Below, in pieces: positions 1 through 8,389 of a stretch of 64,000 nt of DNA. The stretch is from Bacillus sp. OV166 (GTDB lineage Bacteria > Bacillota > Bacilli > Bacillales > Cytobacillaceae): the NCBI RefSeq assembly GCF_900177675.1, contig NZ_FXWM01000001.1:1807001-1871000 (forward strand). The letters are read 5' to 3'. The stretch's first letter is position 1; every line of letters starts with the position of its first letter. The position numbers and the translations under genes are program-made. Below the pieces are notes generated by a model, which ran no database searches, was not told the DNA's origin, and saw only the letters and a list, made by a program, of their open reading frames with translations.

Positions 1-1
1 T

Positions 2-817
2 TTAATGAGTATCTTTAAAGGAGTGCTCGGTAAAGATCTCGCATTTTTAGTTGAGCAATTAAAGCAACAAGCCCTTGGTGGTGTAGATTTTGTGAAGGAT
101 GATGAAATCCTTTTTGAAAATGAGCTAACACCATTTGAAAAAAGAATTGTCGAAGGAAAAAAGGCATTGCAAGAAGTATTTGACCAAACAGGACATCGAA
201 CTTTGTATGCAGTTAACCTAACGGGTAGAACATCGCAGCTGAAGGAAAAAGCAAGGAAGGCTGCAGAGCTTGGAGCGGACCTCTTACTGTTTAATGTGTT
301 TTCCTATGGCATAGACGTCCTGCAGGAATTAAGAGAAGACGATGAAATTGCCTTACCGCTTATGGCACACCCTGCAGTTAGTGGTGCTTTTACATCATCT
401 CCAGTTTATGGATTATCCCATTCATTATTGCTTGGAAAGTTGCTTCGTTATGCTGGTGCTGATTTGTCGTTGTTCCCATCCCCATATGGAACCGTGGCGT
501 TAGAGAAGACGAAAGCACTGTCGATTGCAAGTGAGTTAACCGTAGAAGATGTCTTTAAAAAGTCATTCCCAGTTCCATCAGCGGGAATTCATCCAGGCTT
601 GGTTCCTTTATTAATTCATGACTTCGGTATTGATTCTGTCATTAATGCAGGCGGAGGGGTCCATGGCCATCCAGATGGTGCACGCGGAGGGGGCCTTGCG
701 TTCCGTCAAGCGATTGATACCAACCTTAAAGGAAAGTTATTAGCCGAAGGTGCAAAACAGCATCCTGAGCTCCATATGGCACTAAAACTATGGGGTAATG
801 CAGAGGTGACCGTATGA
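2..817 (+). CDS. mtnW: 2,3-diketo-5-methylthiopentyl-1-phosphate enolase MtnW (3' part, cut by window edge)
   Basis: RuBisCO-like enolase of the methionine salvage pathway; it enolises 2,3-diketo-5-methylthiopentyl-1-phosphate for MtnX. The RuBisCO-superfamily motif [10 protein letters not shown] is visible, containing the lysine that is carbamylated and the Asp/Glu that bind magnesium; [15 protein letters not shown] near the end binds phosphate. About 270 residues are present against roughly 410 in the family. The reading frame is open through the first base, so the ATG at 5 is an internal methionine and the true start lies upstream. It overlaps mtnX by 4 nt (ATGA), so the two are translationally coupled. 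Identification is firm. Confidence 0.95.
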   Translation, partial: LMSIFKGVLGKDLAFLVEQLKQQALGGVDFVKDDEILFENELTPFEKRIVEGKKALQEVFDQTGHRTLYAVNLTGRTSQLKEKARKAAELGADLLLFNVFSYGIDVLQELREDDEIALPLMAHPAVSGAFTSSPVYGLSHSLLLGKLLRYAGADLSLFPSPYGTVALEKTKALSIASELTVEDVFKKSFPVPSAGIHPGLVPLLIHDFGIDSVINAGGGVHGHPDGARGGGLAFRQAIDTNLKGKLLAEGAKQHPELHMALKLWGNAEVTV

Positions 818-1488
818 CAAAACCAGTGATTTTTTGTGATTTTGACGGAACGGTAACTGAAAGTGATAACATCATTAGCATAATGGAAAAGTTTGCTCCT
901 CAAGGGTGGGAACGGATCAAAGATCAAATCCTCTCACGTGAGATTTCGATCAATGAAGGAGTCGGGAAACTTTTCTCCTTATTACCAAGTAAGTTAAAGG
1001 ATGAACTGACTGAGTTTGCGATTGAAAATGCAAAGATTCGCCCAGGATTTGGAGAGTTTGTTGAATTTGCGCGTGCAAAAGGTATTCCATTTTATATTGT
1101 TAGTGGCGGTATTGACTTCTTTGTTTATCCAATCTTGGAGAAATATGGTCCATTTGATGGAGTTTATTGCAATGAATCGGATTTTACAGACGAGAGAATA
1201 AAAATTCTATGGCCGAATGAATGTGATTCATTATGTAACAATGATTGCGGATGTTGTAAACCAAGTATTATTCGTAAATTAAACACTCAGGAAAACCGTT
1301 TCAAAATTGTTATTGGAGATTCGGTAACTGATCTCGAGGCAGCAAAACATGCGGACTTTGTGTTAGCAAGAGATTTACTTCAGGAAAAATGTGTGGAATG
1401 GGGAATCAATCATCAAGGATTTACATCTTTTTTCGACTGTATCGAGGAAATTAACAAAAGAATTGAGGTGGATGAACTAACATGCTAA
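814..1488 (+). CDS. mtnX: 2-hydroxy-3-keto-5-methylthiopentenyl-1-phosphate phosphatase MtnX
   Basis: HAD-superfamily phosphatase that removes phosphate from the MtnW product, giving the acireductone used by MtnD. The N-terminal motif DFDGTVT gives nucleophile Asp9 and general acid Asp11; [12 protein letters not shown] near residues 168-180 is the conserved C-terminal magnesium-binding motif. A cysteine cluster (CNNDCGCC, about residues 143-150) is notable. Length 224 aa is normal for MtnX. It overlaps mtnW by 4 nt and mtnB by 7 nt inside one operon. It could be misread as a generic phosphoserine-phosphatase-like HAD protein, but the operon settles it. Confidence 0.95.
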   Translation: MTKPVIFCDFDGTVTESDNIISIMEKFAPQGWERIKDQILSREISINEGVGKLFSLLPSKLKDELTEFAIENAKIRPGFGEFVEFARAKGIPFYIVSGGIDFFVYPILEKYGPFDGVYCNESDFTDERIKILWPNECDSLCNNDCGCCKPSIIRKLNTQENRFKIVIGDSVTDLEAAKHADFVLARDLLQEKCVEWGINHQGFTSFFDCIEEINKRIEVDELTC

Positions 1489-2111
1489 ATGAAAGATGGA
1501 ACGAATTAGCCGATGTAAAGGATGAGTTAGCTGAGCGTGATTGGTTTATGGGTACGAGCGGTAACCTGGCGATTAAAGTAAGTAATCATCCGCTTCAATT
1601 TTTAGTAACAGCAAGTGGAAAAGATAAACGCAAGCGAACAGATGAAGATTTTTTACTCGTTGATGAATTTGGCCGTGCAGTTGAAGAAACACATTTAAAG
1701 CCCTCAGCAGAGACACTTCTTCATGTCGAAATTTACCGTCGAACCAATGCTGGCTGCAGTCTCCATGTGCATACGATTGATAATAATGTGATCTCAGAAG
1801 TTTATGGTGATAATGGTGAGGTCACATTTAAAGGTCAAGAGTTAATCAAGGCCTTTGATAAGTGGGAAGAGGACGCAGTCTTAACAATACCAATTATTCA
1901 CAATTATGCCCATATCCCGACACTTGCTAATAAGTTTTCTGAACATGTTTCAGGAGATACTGGAGCTATCTTGATTCGCAACCATGGAATAACGGTATGG
2001 GGTAGAAATGCCTTTGAGGCTAAAAAAATCCTTGAAGCCTCAGAGTTTTTATTCCGCTACCAGTTACGTTTACTAGAGCATAAACCATATCAATTATTTA
2101 AAGTCGTGTAA
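1482..2111 (+). CDS. mtnB: methylthioribulose-1-phosphate dehydratase MtnB
   Basis: Class II aldolase/adducin-fold enzyme that dehydrates 5-methylthioribulose-1-phosphate to the diketo phosphate used by MtnW. The zinc site is seen as the HVHT motif (about residues 99-102) with a further histidine in RNHGITVWG near residue 165. Length 209 aa is typical. The ATG lies inside the end of mtnX (7 nt overlap). Gene order W-X-B-D is as in B. subtilis. Confident. Confidence 0.95.
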   Translation: MLNERWNELADVKDELAERDWFMGTSGNLAIKVSNHPLQFLVTASGKDKRKRTDEDFLLVDEFGRAVEETHLKPSAETLLHVEIYRRTNAGCSLHVHTIDNNVISEVYGDNGEVTFKGQELIKAFDKWEEDAVLTIPIIHNYAHIPTLANKFSEHVSGDTGAILIRNHGITVWGRNAFEAKKILEASEFLFRYQLRLLEHKPYQLFKVV

Positions 2112-2141
2112 AAAATATTAAAAATGAGAGGATGATGAAGA

Positions 2142-2675
2142 ATGGCTTATATTACTTTTCAAACCAGAGAAGAGCAAATTCATGAACTAGAAGAGGTTGC
2201 AAGCTTTCTGGAGTCGCAGGAAGTTATTTATGAAAATTGGGATATTAGTAAGCTTCCCGCTGAACTCGTAGAAAAGTATCTTTTAAGCGATGAAGAAAAG
2301 GTAGAAATTCTAGCTGCATTTGAAGGCGAAATCGCAGATATTTCTGCTAGACGTGGCTACAAAGCTCAAGATGTCATTTCTTTATCAGAAAATACTCCAA
2401 ATTTGGATGTATTACTGACAAACTTTAAAAATGAGCATCATCATACAGATGATGAAGTTCGTTTCATAGTCAGCGGCCACGGTGTCTTTGTCATCCAAGG
2501 TAAAGATGGTGAGTTCTTTGAAGTACATCTCAATCCAGGAGACTTGATTTCTGTACCTGAAAATACAAGGCACTATTTTACCCTTGAAGAAGATCGGAAA
2601 GTGGTTGCTGTAAGGATTTTTGTTACCACCGAGGGATGGGTACCTATTTACGAAAAAGAAGAAGTAAATCAATAA
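2142..2675 (+). CDS. mtnD: acireductone dioxygenase MtnD
   Basis: Cupin-fold metalloenzyme that oxidises the acireductone to 2-keto-4-methylthiobutyrate and formate (iron form) or to an off-pathway product (nickel form). The metal ligands are visible as His99, His101, Glu105 (EHHHTDDE) and His144 (NTRHYF). Length 177 aa is normal. Last gene of the salvage operon, 30 nt after mtnB with ribosome binding site GAGAGGATGA, followed by a strong terminator. Confident. Confidence 0.96.
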   Translation: MAYITFQTREEQIHELEEVASFLESQEVIYENWDISKLPAELVEKYLLSDEEKVEILAAFEGEIADISARRGYKAQDVISLSENTPNLDVLLTNFKNEHHHTDDEVRFIVSGHGVFVIQGKDGEFFEVHLNPGDLISVPENTRHYFTLEEDRKVVAVRIFVTTEGWVPIYEKEEVNQ

Positions 2676-2683
2676 CGGATACT

Positions 2684-2719
2684 AAAACTGGCTGTAGATT
2701 ATTGCAAGCCAGTTTTTTT
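2684..2719 (+). terminator. terminator of the mtn operon
   Basis: Stem AAAACTGGCT paired with AGCCAGTTTT and followed by a T run, 8 nt after the mtnD stop codon. Confidence 0.9.
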
Positions 2720-2946
2720 ATTGTGTCTATAAGAATGGTGAAATGGAATAAAACGCTTGCAAACTAGAAGGATTTTGTCGTAAAAACAAGAATTTATTTG
2801 AGGGATTTGTCGAATAACGAAAGAAATAGGATGTTTTGTCTACTTTTGCGATTGTGTTTACTTTTATAATAATTCTTGTCATAATTCATCAAGTAGTCTA
2901 ATTTTTTGTTGTTTACAGTAATAGAGTAAGAGGTAGGGGGATAATC

Positions 2947-3189
2947 GTGTGCGAGTATAGTAATACACAGATTGAAATGATTGAAGAGATAAAGGCTAAA
3001 AGGGAATTAATGATAAATAGCGCGAATACACAGGGGTTTACCAATGAGATGACAATAAGATATAGCCAGGAGCTAGATGAATTAATAAATGAGTATCAAA
3101 AAGTAATGGACCAAATCTCTAGGCCAAATGAAGAAATTAAATTTGCCTTTAAACAAATGATCATGGTTTGGCCGAAGATTTTAGTCTAA
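2947..3189 (+). CDS. Spo0E-like aspartyl-phosphate phosphatase
   Basis: Small helical protein of 80 aa in the Spo0E/YisI/YnzD family. These proteins dephosphorylate Spo0A~P and so delay entry into sporulation. The signature SQELDELINEYQK (about residues 39-51) carries the S-x-x-LD core of the family in a helix-turn-helix hairpin. The start is GTG, chosen because AGAGGTAGGGGG lies just upstream and the frame is closed further up. Its position after mtnD matches spo0E in B. subtilis. It may be true spo0E or a paralogue; the family assignment is firmer than the exact name. Confidence 0.85.
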   Translation: MCEYSNTQIEMIEEIKAKRELMINSANTQGFTNEMTIRYSQELDELINEYQKVMDQISRPNEEIKFAFKQMIMVWPKILV

Positions 3190-3255
3190 CGATAATTAAG
3201 TAAGAGAGTGATAAGTTTAAATTTGTTCAGCCGCTTAGTTAAAGATAAAAATTTC

Positions 3256-3855
3256 TTATGAAAAAATATCAATTATGTACACCATGACAAGCAACCCCAA
3301 GATAAACGCATAGGTGGAAACGCGCTCATTTCCGTCGCCATGGCTTTCAGGAATTAATTCTTTATAAATAATAAATAACATGGCACCAGCAGCAAATGAT
3401 AGACCATAGGGGACTAGCCCTTGAACAAATGAGGTTAAAAAATACCCTAATAAGGAAGTAATGATTTCAATGGCTCCAGTTAAGGTTGCAATAATGAAGG
3501 CCTTCAGTTTACTAATTCGCTGATTGATTAAAAATAATGCGACAAGTAGGCCTTCCGGCGCATTTTGAAACCCAATAGCTAAAGCAATTAAATTTCCAGT
3601 ATCCCCCTGTTCGGATGCATAGCTTACGCCAACTGACAATCCCTCAGGAATATTATGAAGGGTAATTGCAGATATAATTAACAACGCCTTCTCATCAAAT
3701 TGAATTCCCTTTTTGTTATGCTGTAAGTCAATATGAGGGATATTTTTTTCCAAAGTAGTCAGCACCCATACTCCTAAACAAACTCCTACAAAAAGTGAAC
3801 CAAAGCCTCCTGTTCTTAATGCCTCAGGGATCAACCCAACTCCTTTCTTGTCCAA
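3256..3855 (-). pseudogene. ZIP-family metal transporter, apparently truncated at the 5' end
   Basis: The 199 residues carry the metal-path motifs of ZIP transporters: LHNIPEGLSVG (TM4 of the full protein) and FQNAPEGLLVA (TM5), then AAGAMLFIIYKELIPESH. Bacterial ZIP proteins are usually about 240-270 aa with two more membrane helices at the N-terminus. Here the frame opens with TTG immediately after an in-frame TAA and starts close to an LIPEAL motif that normally follows TM2. No helix-coding remnant was seen in the next 150 nt upstream. A second possible start is TTG at about 3834, behind AAGGAG. I infer a 5'-deleted gene; a short functional form cannot be excluded. Confidence 0.65.
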
Positions 3856-4226
3856 TTAATCCAAATCAAATATCTACAATATTAGACAGTAGCTGTGATT
3901 TTTATCATTGTTTATATCTTAATATTTCATATAGTTATATTAGTACTACTTTATCTAATATTCACATCACGATTAACTTCATATCTTACCACAAACTGTA
4001 ATAACTTCAACTTTTACAAACCACTGCTTAGCTACTGCATAAGATTTTTAAGAATGTTAAATGATCACTAGTTTTAGGTTAAATCGAGAAAGAAAAAAAG
4101 AAAACTAACAATGTTTGGTACTATGCTTGTGTTGCGATTCATATATCGTAAATAAAAGCATTTTTAAACCATAGGAAGCAAACGCTTTCAATAATCTCAG
4201 ATCATATCGAGGAGGGAAAGTCCTAC
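3856..4226. other. intergenic region between the ZIP remnant and the fix operon
   Basis: AT-rich gene-free stretch. Apart from the cre box at 4177-4190 and the ribosome binding site AGGAGGGAAAG before 4227, I see no RNA gene or small reading frame. The operon promoter should lie at about 4100-4165, but no clear -35/-10 pair stands out. Confidence 0.6.
4177..4190 (-). promoter_or_regulatory. cre box (CcpA site) upstream of the fix operon
   Basis: Read on the minus strand the site is TGAAAGCGTTTGCT, matching all 14 positions of the cre consensus TGWAARCGYTWNCW. It lies 36 nt before the etfB start codon, so CcpA with HPr-Ser46-P would probably repress the operon on good sugars, by blocking elongation or initiation. 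Confidence 0.8.
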
Positions 4227-5051
4227 ATGCATATTGTCGTATGTGTCAAACAAGTACCAGATACAAAAATTATTAAAATTAATCCTAAAACCAACACACT
4301 CGACCGTCGCAGTGCACCAGCCATCTTGAACCCTTACGATGCCCATGCAGTTCAGGAGGCCGTAAAAATTAGGGAAAAAACAGGAGGTACCATTTCCGTC
4401 TTATCAATGGGACCGCCCCAAGCGACTGATATTATCAAGAAGAGTGTGGAAATAGGTGCTGATAAAGGATATTTAATTTCTGACCGTGCCTTTGCAGGGG
4501 CAGATACACTGGCAACTAGTTATGCGCTTTCGAAAGCTTTAGAAAAAATCAATAAGGAACACCCAGTTGACATGATTATTTGTGGGAAGCACGCGATTGA
4601 TGGTGATACGGGACAAGTTGGACCTGGTATTGCAAGAAGAATGGATATCCCGCCAATAACTAATGTAATTGAAGTGTCTGAAGTCAATCAGAAAGAAAAC
4701 ACCGTTCTCATTAAACGGAAATTAACCAATGGCTATGAATTGATTCAATCCAATCTTCCATGTTTATTGACGGTTGAAAAAGAAATTAATGACATCGACT
4801 ATTCGCCAATGCCGAACATGATTAAAGCGGCAAGGTACGAACCAATTATTTGGGCAGTAAGTGACTTTGAAAATGTAGAACGGTCACAACTAGGACTAAA
4901 AGGTTCACCAACCATTGTTGGAAAAATGTTTACGCCACCACGTCCAGAAGGCGGGAAAAGACTAGAGGGTACTAGTGATGAACAGGTTAACCAGCTAATG
5001 GCGCTGTTGATGGAGAAAAAGGACCTGTTAACAATCCAATCATCTAAATAA
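4227..5051 (+). CDS. fixA: electron transfer flavoprotein beta subunit (FixA/EtfB type)
   Basis: ETF beta subunit of 274 aa, beginning MHIVVCVKQVPDT as the family does, with ILNPYDAHAVQEAVKI near residue 35 and the nucleotide-binding stretch ICGKHAIDGDTGQVGPGIA near residues 120-138. In FixABCX complexes the beta subunit holds the flavin that takes a pair of electrons from NADH. First gene of a four-gene operon etfB-etfA-fixC-fixX; AGGAGGGAAAG precedes the ATG. The fixC/fixX neighbours make the Fix type likelier than a fatty-acid ETF. Cytoplasmic, acting at the membrane with FixC. Confidence 0.92.
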   Translation: MHIVVCVKQVPDTKIIKINPKTNTLDRRSAPAILNPYDAHAVQEAVKIREKTGGTISVLSMGPPQATDIIKKSVEIGADKGYLISDRAFAGADTLATSYALSKALEKINKEHPVDMIICGKHAIDGDTGQVGPGIARRMDIPPITNVIEVSEVNQKENTVLIKRKLTNGYELIQSNLPCLLTVEKEINDIDYSPMPNMIKAARYEPIIWAVSDFENVERSQLGLKGSPTIVGKMFTPPRPEGGKRLEGTSDEQVNQLMALLMEKKDLLTIQSSK

Positions 5052-5085
5052 TAACGATTATCTTTTGTCATGGGGGGGAATATAC

Positions 5086-6117
5086 ATGAATCTAGACGAT
5101 TATCGGGGAGTCTGGGTATTCATCGAACAAAACGATGGTAAAGTAGAAGGCGTTTCTATGGAATTACTTGGTGCTGGAAGGAAACTAGCGGATAAATTAC
5201 AAGTTCCTTTAGCGGGCTTTTTACTAGGCAATGAAGTTAAACCTTTAGCAAATAAAATTATTTTTTATGGTGCAGATATCGTATACATGGTCGACCACCC
5301 TGTATTGAAAAATTACCGTACTGAATCATATATGAAGGGCGTAATGCTCCTCGCTGAAAAATATAAGCCAGAAATTATCCTTTATGGCGCAACACCAAAC
5401 GGTAAAGATTTAGCTAGTGCCGTAGCAACAGATTTAAACACAGGATTAACTGCGGATACTACAATGCTTGATGTGGATGTTGATAATAGATTACTAGAAG
5501 CAAGCAGACCTGCCTTTGGCGGTAATATCATGGCGACAATCCTATGTAAAAAACATCGCCCGCAAATGGCAACCGTTAGACCAAAGGTAATGAAGGCACT
5601 AGAACCGGTATCAGGAAGAACAGGTAAAATTATTGAAGAAAAAATATCACTGCAAGAAGAAGATATGCGTACAAAAGTGTTACAAATTGTGAATGACGTA
5701 ACAAAAAAGGCCAATTTAGCTGATGCACATGTTATCGTCTGTGGAGGAAAAGGAATGGGAGATGTGCAAAACTTCCAGCGCCTATATGAATTTGCGGAAA
5801 CGATTGGAGCGACTGTTGGAGGTACTCGTGATGTGGTTGAAGCAGGCTGGCTGCCACACCATCTTCAAATTGGCCAAACTGGTGAAACAGTTACACCAAA
5901 AATTTATTTTGCTATTGCACTTTCTGGTGCAATTCAGCACGTTGTCGGCATGAAAAATTCGGATTTAATTATCGCTATAAACAAAGATCCAAATGCACCA
6001 ATTTTTGATGTTGCAACATATGGAATCGTAGGAGATGCAATGGAAATTCTCCCAAAACTTATCGAGGAATTTAAGCAGCTTAGAACTGAAAAAGGTGGTG
6101 AAATAAGCTATGCATGA
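5086..6117 (+). CDS. fixB: electron transfer flavoprotein alpha subunit (FixB/EtfA type)
   Basis: ETF alpha subunit of 343 aa. The C-terminal FAD domain is clear: VVEAGWLPHHLQIGQTG, then ALSGAIQHVVGMKNS and AINKDPNAPIF. The frame is open from a TTG at 5065, but the ATG at 5086 has GGGGGGA at the right distance and begins the family-like MNLDDYRGVWVF. It heterodimerises with the upstream beta subunit and overlaps fixC by 8 nt. No ferredoxin domain is fused to its N-terminus. Confidence 0.92.
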   Translation: MNLDDYRGVWVFIEQNDGKVEGVSMELLGAGRKLADKLQVPLAGFLLGNEVKPLANKIIFYGADIVYMVDHPVLKNYRTESYMKGVMLLAEKYKPEIILYGATPNGKDLASAVATDLNTGLTADTTMLDVDVDNRLLEASRPAFGGNIMATILCKKHRPQMATVRPKVMKALEPVSGRTGKIIEEKISLQEEDMRTKVLQIVNDVTKKANLADAHVIVCGGKGMGDVQNFQRLYEFAETIGATVGGTRDVVEAGWLPHHLQIGQTGETVTPKIYFAIALSGAIQHVVGMKNSDLIIAINKDPNAPIFDVATYGIVGDAMEILPKLIEEFKQLRTEKGGEISYA

Positions 6118-7405
6118 AAAATTTGATGTGATTGTCGTTGGGGCAGGTCCAGCAGGAAGTGCATGTGCCCTCACGTGTGCCAAAAATGGACTAAACGTTT
6201 TGCTTATTGAACGTGGAGAATACCCAGGAGCAAAAAACGTAATGGGCGGGGTATTGTACCGCAAACAAATGGAAGAATTAGTTCCTGAATTTTGGAAGGA
6301 AGCACCACTTGAGAGACCTGTCATTGAACAGCGCTTTTGGATGATGGATAAGGAATCTGTCGTTCAATTCGGCTATAAAGGTCTTGAATGGGGTATGGAA
6401 CCATATAATAACTTTACAGTCCTTCGGGCTCAGTTTGACCAATGGTTTGCAAAAAAGGCAGTAGACGCTGGGGCATTACTTATTAATGAAACGGTAGTAA
6501 CTGAATGTATCGTTGAAAATGGCAAGGTTGTCGGGGTTCGTACCGATCGTCCGAATGGAGAGGTATATGCGGATGTCGTGGTGCTTGCCGACGGTGTTAA
6601 CTCTCTTCTTTCAAAACAGTTAGGCTTTCATAAAGAATTTCGTCCAGATGAAGTAGCCTTAACAGTAATGGAAGTTGTTAATTTACCAAAAGAAAAAATA
6701 AATGACCGTTTTAATTTGGAAGATAACCAGGGTTGTACAATTGAAATCTTTGGTGATTCAACAAAGGGTAATCTTGGAACCGCTTTTGTTTACACGAATA
6801 AAGAGAGCTTGAATATCGGAGTTGGTACAACACTATCGAGCATGATAAAAGCGAAAATCAAGCCATATGAGCTTCTAGACTACTTAAAAACTCACCCGAT
6901 GGTCAAGCCAATGCTTGCAGGTGGGGAATCTGCTGAGTATCTTGCTCATCTTATTCCTGAAGGTGGTTATCGTTCGGTACCGAAAGTAGCTGGTAATGGA
7001 GTTATTGTCGTCGGTGATGCAGCACAGCTAGTAAATGCCATTCATCGGGAAGGTTCGAACATGGCGATGTCATCAGGAAAGATGGCTGCTGAAGCCGTAG
7101 TTCAGGCACATAAAAGTGGGGACTTCAGTGAATCAAGCTTAAATAGCTACCGTGATGCGCTTAATAGTAGTTTCATAATGAAGGATTTAGAGAAGTACAA
7201 GGATGCTGCACATACGTTTGAGAAATACCCACAATACTTTAATGACTATGTTCCAATGATGAATAAAGCGATGAGCAAATTCTTTACAGTTGATGGGACT
7301 CCTAAGCGTGAAAAACAAAAACAAATAATGAAGAGTGTAACTGCGGAAAGAGGAACAATTAGAGTATTGCAAGATATCTATCGTGCTTGGAAGGCGGTGA
7401 AATAA
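6110..7405 (+). CDS. fixC: FixC-type FAD-dependent ETF:quinone oxidoreductase
   Basis: FAD dehydrogenase of 431 aa that passes electrons from the FixAB flavoprotein to quinone. The dinucleotide motif VVGAGPAGSACA is at residues 9-20 and the second FAD motif VIVVGDAAQLVNAIHREGSNMAM is around residues 298-320. Unlike mitochondrial ETF-QO it has no C-terminal Fe-S domain; that role is taken by the separate FixX. Overlaps etfA by 8 nt, and its TAA shares a base with the fixX ATG. Peripheral membrane location is inferred. Confidence 0.92.
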   Translation: MHEKFDVIVVGAGPAGSACALTCAKNGLNVLLIERGEYPGAKNVMGGVLYRKQMEELVPEFWKEAPLERPVIEQRFWMMDKESVVQFGYKGLEWGMEPYNNFTVLRAQFDQWFAKKAVDAGALLINETVVTECIVENGKVVGVRTDRPNGEVYADVVVLADGVNSLLSKQLGFHKEFRPDEVALTVMEVVNLPKEKINDRFNLEDNQGCTIEIFGDSTKGNLGTAFVYTNKESLNIGVGTTLSSMIKAKIKPYELLDYLKTHPMVKPMLAGGESAEYLAHLIPEGGYRSVPKVAGNGVIVVGDAAQLVNAIHREGSNMAMSSGKMAAEAVVQAHKSGDFSESSLNSYRDALNSSFIMKDLEKYKDAAHTFEKYPQYFNDYVPMMNKAMSKFFTVDGTPKREKQKQIMKSVTAERGTIRVLQDIYRAWKAVK

Positions 7406-7689
7406 TGTCAACGAAGAATATCGAGGAAAAACAGTATCTCCTCCGTTTTAAGTGTGATACAAAGTCTCATTTGACCGTACTGGATCATGATGTATGCATG
7501 ACAAAATGTCCCGATAAAATTTGTACAGTATTTTGCCCTGCTGAGGTTTATAAGTGGGAAGGAACACGGATGCAGGTAGGCTACGAAGGATGCCATGAAT
7601 GTGGAAGCTGCCGGATCGGCTGCCCATACCAGAACATTAAATGGGAATATCCAAAAGGCGGACATGGGATTGTATTCCGCTTAGCGTAA
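7405..7689 (+). CDS. fixX: FixX ferredoxin-like protein
   Basis: 94-residue iron-sulfur protein that partners FixC. Cysteines occur as C-x3-C-x4-C-x3-CP in the first half and as GCHECGSCRIGCP in the second, the second being a 4Fe-4S type motif. The frame is open from a TTG at 7387, but the ATG at 7405 has GGCGGTGA upstream and overlaps the fixC stop, as usual in tight operons. Last gene of the operon, followed by a strong terminator. Confidence 0.92.
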   Translation: MSTKNIEEKQYLLRFKCDTKSHLTVLDHDVCMTKCPDKICTVFCPAEVYKWEGTRMQVGYEGCHECGSCRIGCPYQNIKWEYPKGGHGIVFRLA

Positions 7690-7701
7690 ATTGGAAATAA
7701 A

Positions 7702-7742
7702 AAAGGAGCTGTTTGCGTTTTATGCAAACAGCTCCTTAATTT
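7702..7742. terminator. bidirectional terminator after fixX
   Basis: Long stem AAGGAGCTGTTTGC / GCAAACAGCTCCTT with a 7-nt loop; A run on one side and T-rich sequence on the other. Confidence 0.9.
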
Positions 7743-7829
7743 ATGTAGATATTTTAATAATACTATATGTGGGTTATTTCACAAGTGAACGTAAAAAGAA
7801 GGTGAAGCAGAAGGTAAGTTTTTAGGGGG

Positions 7830-8177
7830 TTAGCTTATTTTCTCTAGTATGGTAGCTGAGGAAAGTTTATCGTTTTTGCTGGCTGTGACAAGCGAAGATG
7901 CAAATGAGTTCGCATGATCCATTAACTCCATACTCGGTGAGCAATAATATGGTTTTTTCCAATTGAAATCACCTTCACTATCGGCAGGATATATACTTAC
8001 TTTCCAATGATAGTATATTTTTGACTGTGGGAGTTGTACCCCTTCTACGGCAATAAGCCAATGTGTCGAAGGTGAGTTAGGGTAGTATGCTGCGGATTCC
8101 TGTAAGGAAATTAGGTCATTTACACCAATGGGTATTAATGCCTTTTGATAAAAGTCGTGATAATTTGGGGTTTTCAT
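7830..8177 (-). CDS. hypothetical protein, 115 aa
   Basis: A soluble protein I do not recognise. It has no signal peptide or membrane helix, is rich in Tyr and Trp (YYHWKVSIYPADSEGDFNWKK in the middle), and has a Ser/Ala-rich C-terminus. The ATG at 8177 is preceded by AAAAGGGAGGG, a strong ribosome binding site, which supports a real gene. Single transcription unit on the minus strand; divergent from the hemerythrin gene. Confidence 0.7.
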   Translation of the reverse strand: MKTPNYHDFYQKALIPIGVNDLISLQESAAYYPNSPSTHWLIAVEGVQLPQSKIYYHWKVSIYPADSEGDFNWKKPYYCSPSMELMDHANSFASSLVTASKNDKLSSATILEKIS

Positions 8178-8313
8178 ATTTTTTTCCCTCCCTTTTATGT
8201 TCTATCTCTATTATATGAAACATTTAAACTTTTTTTGTGTGATAAATGTTAAAATTTTAAAAAAATTAACGAGTTTTCATGAAACTGACAAAAATTCATA
8301 ACCTAATCGTAAT

Positions 8314-8356
8314 TGTGAGCTAAGTCACTACATAAATTTATGGTTGATTTTATACT
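8314..8356 (+). promoter_or_regulatory. Fnr-type box and -10 element for the hemerythrin gene
   Basis: TGTGAGCTAAGTCACT at 8314-8329 matches TGTGA-N6-TCACA with one mismatch. A -10 hexamer TATACT is at 8351-8356 and no good -35 exists. With initiation about 7 nt after the -10, the box centre falls at -41.5, the standard position for class II activation by CRP/Fnr proteins. Seen directly; regulation is inferred. Confidence 0.7.
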
Positions 8357-8389
8357 TGAAGCAATAGAATGAGATAGAGGTGATTGTTG

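Noticed and set aside
5..7. ATG at position 5 as the mtnW start
   Set aside because: The frame is open upstream to base 2 and the product would lack about 140 residues of the family; it is an internal methionine.
2749..2762. cre-like sequence upstream of the Spo0E-like gene
   Set aside because: TGCAAGCGTTTTAT matches only 12 of 14 positions, including a mismatch at an invariant C, and lies about 185 nt from the gene.
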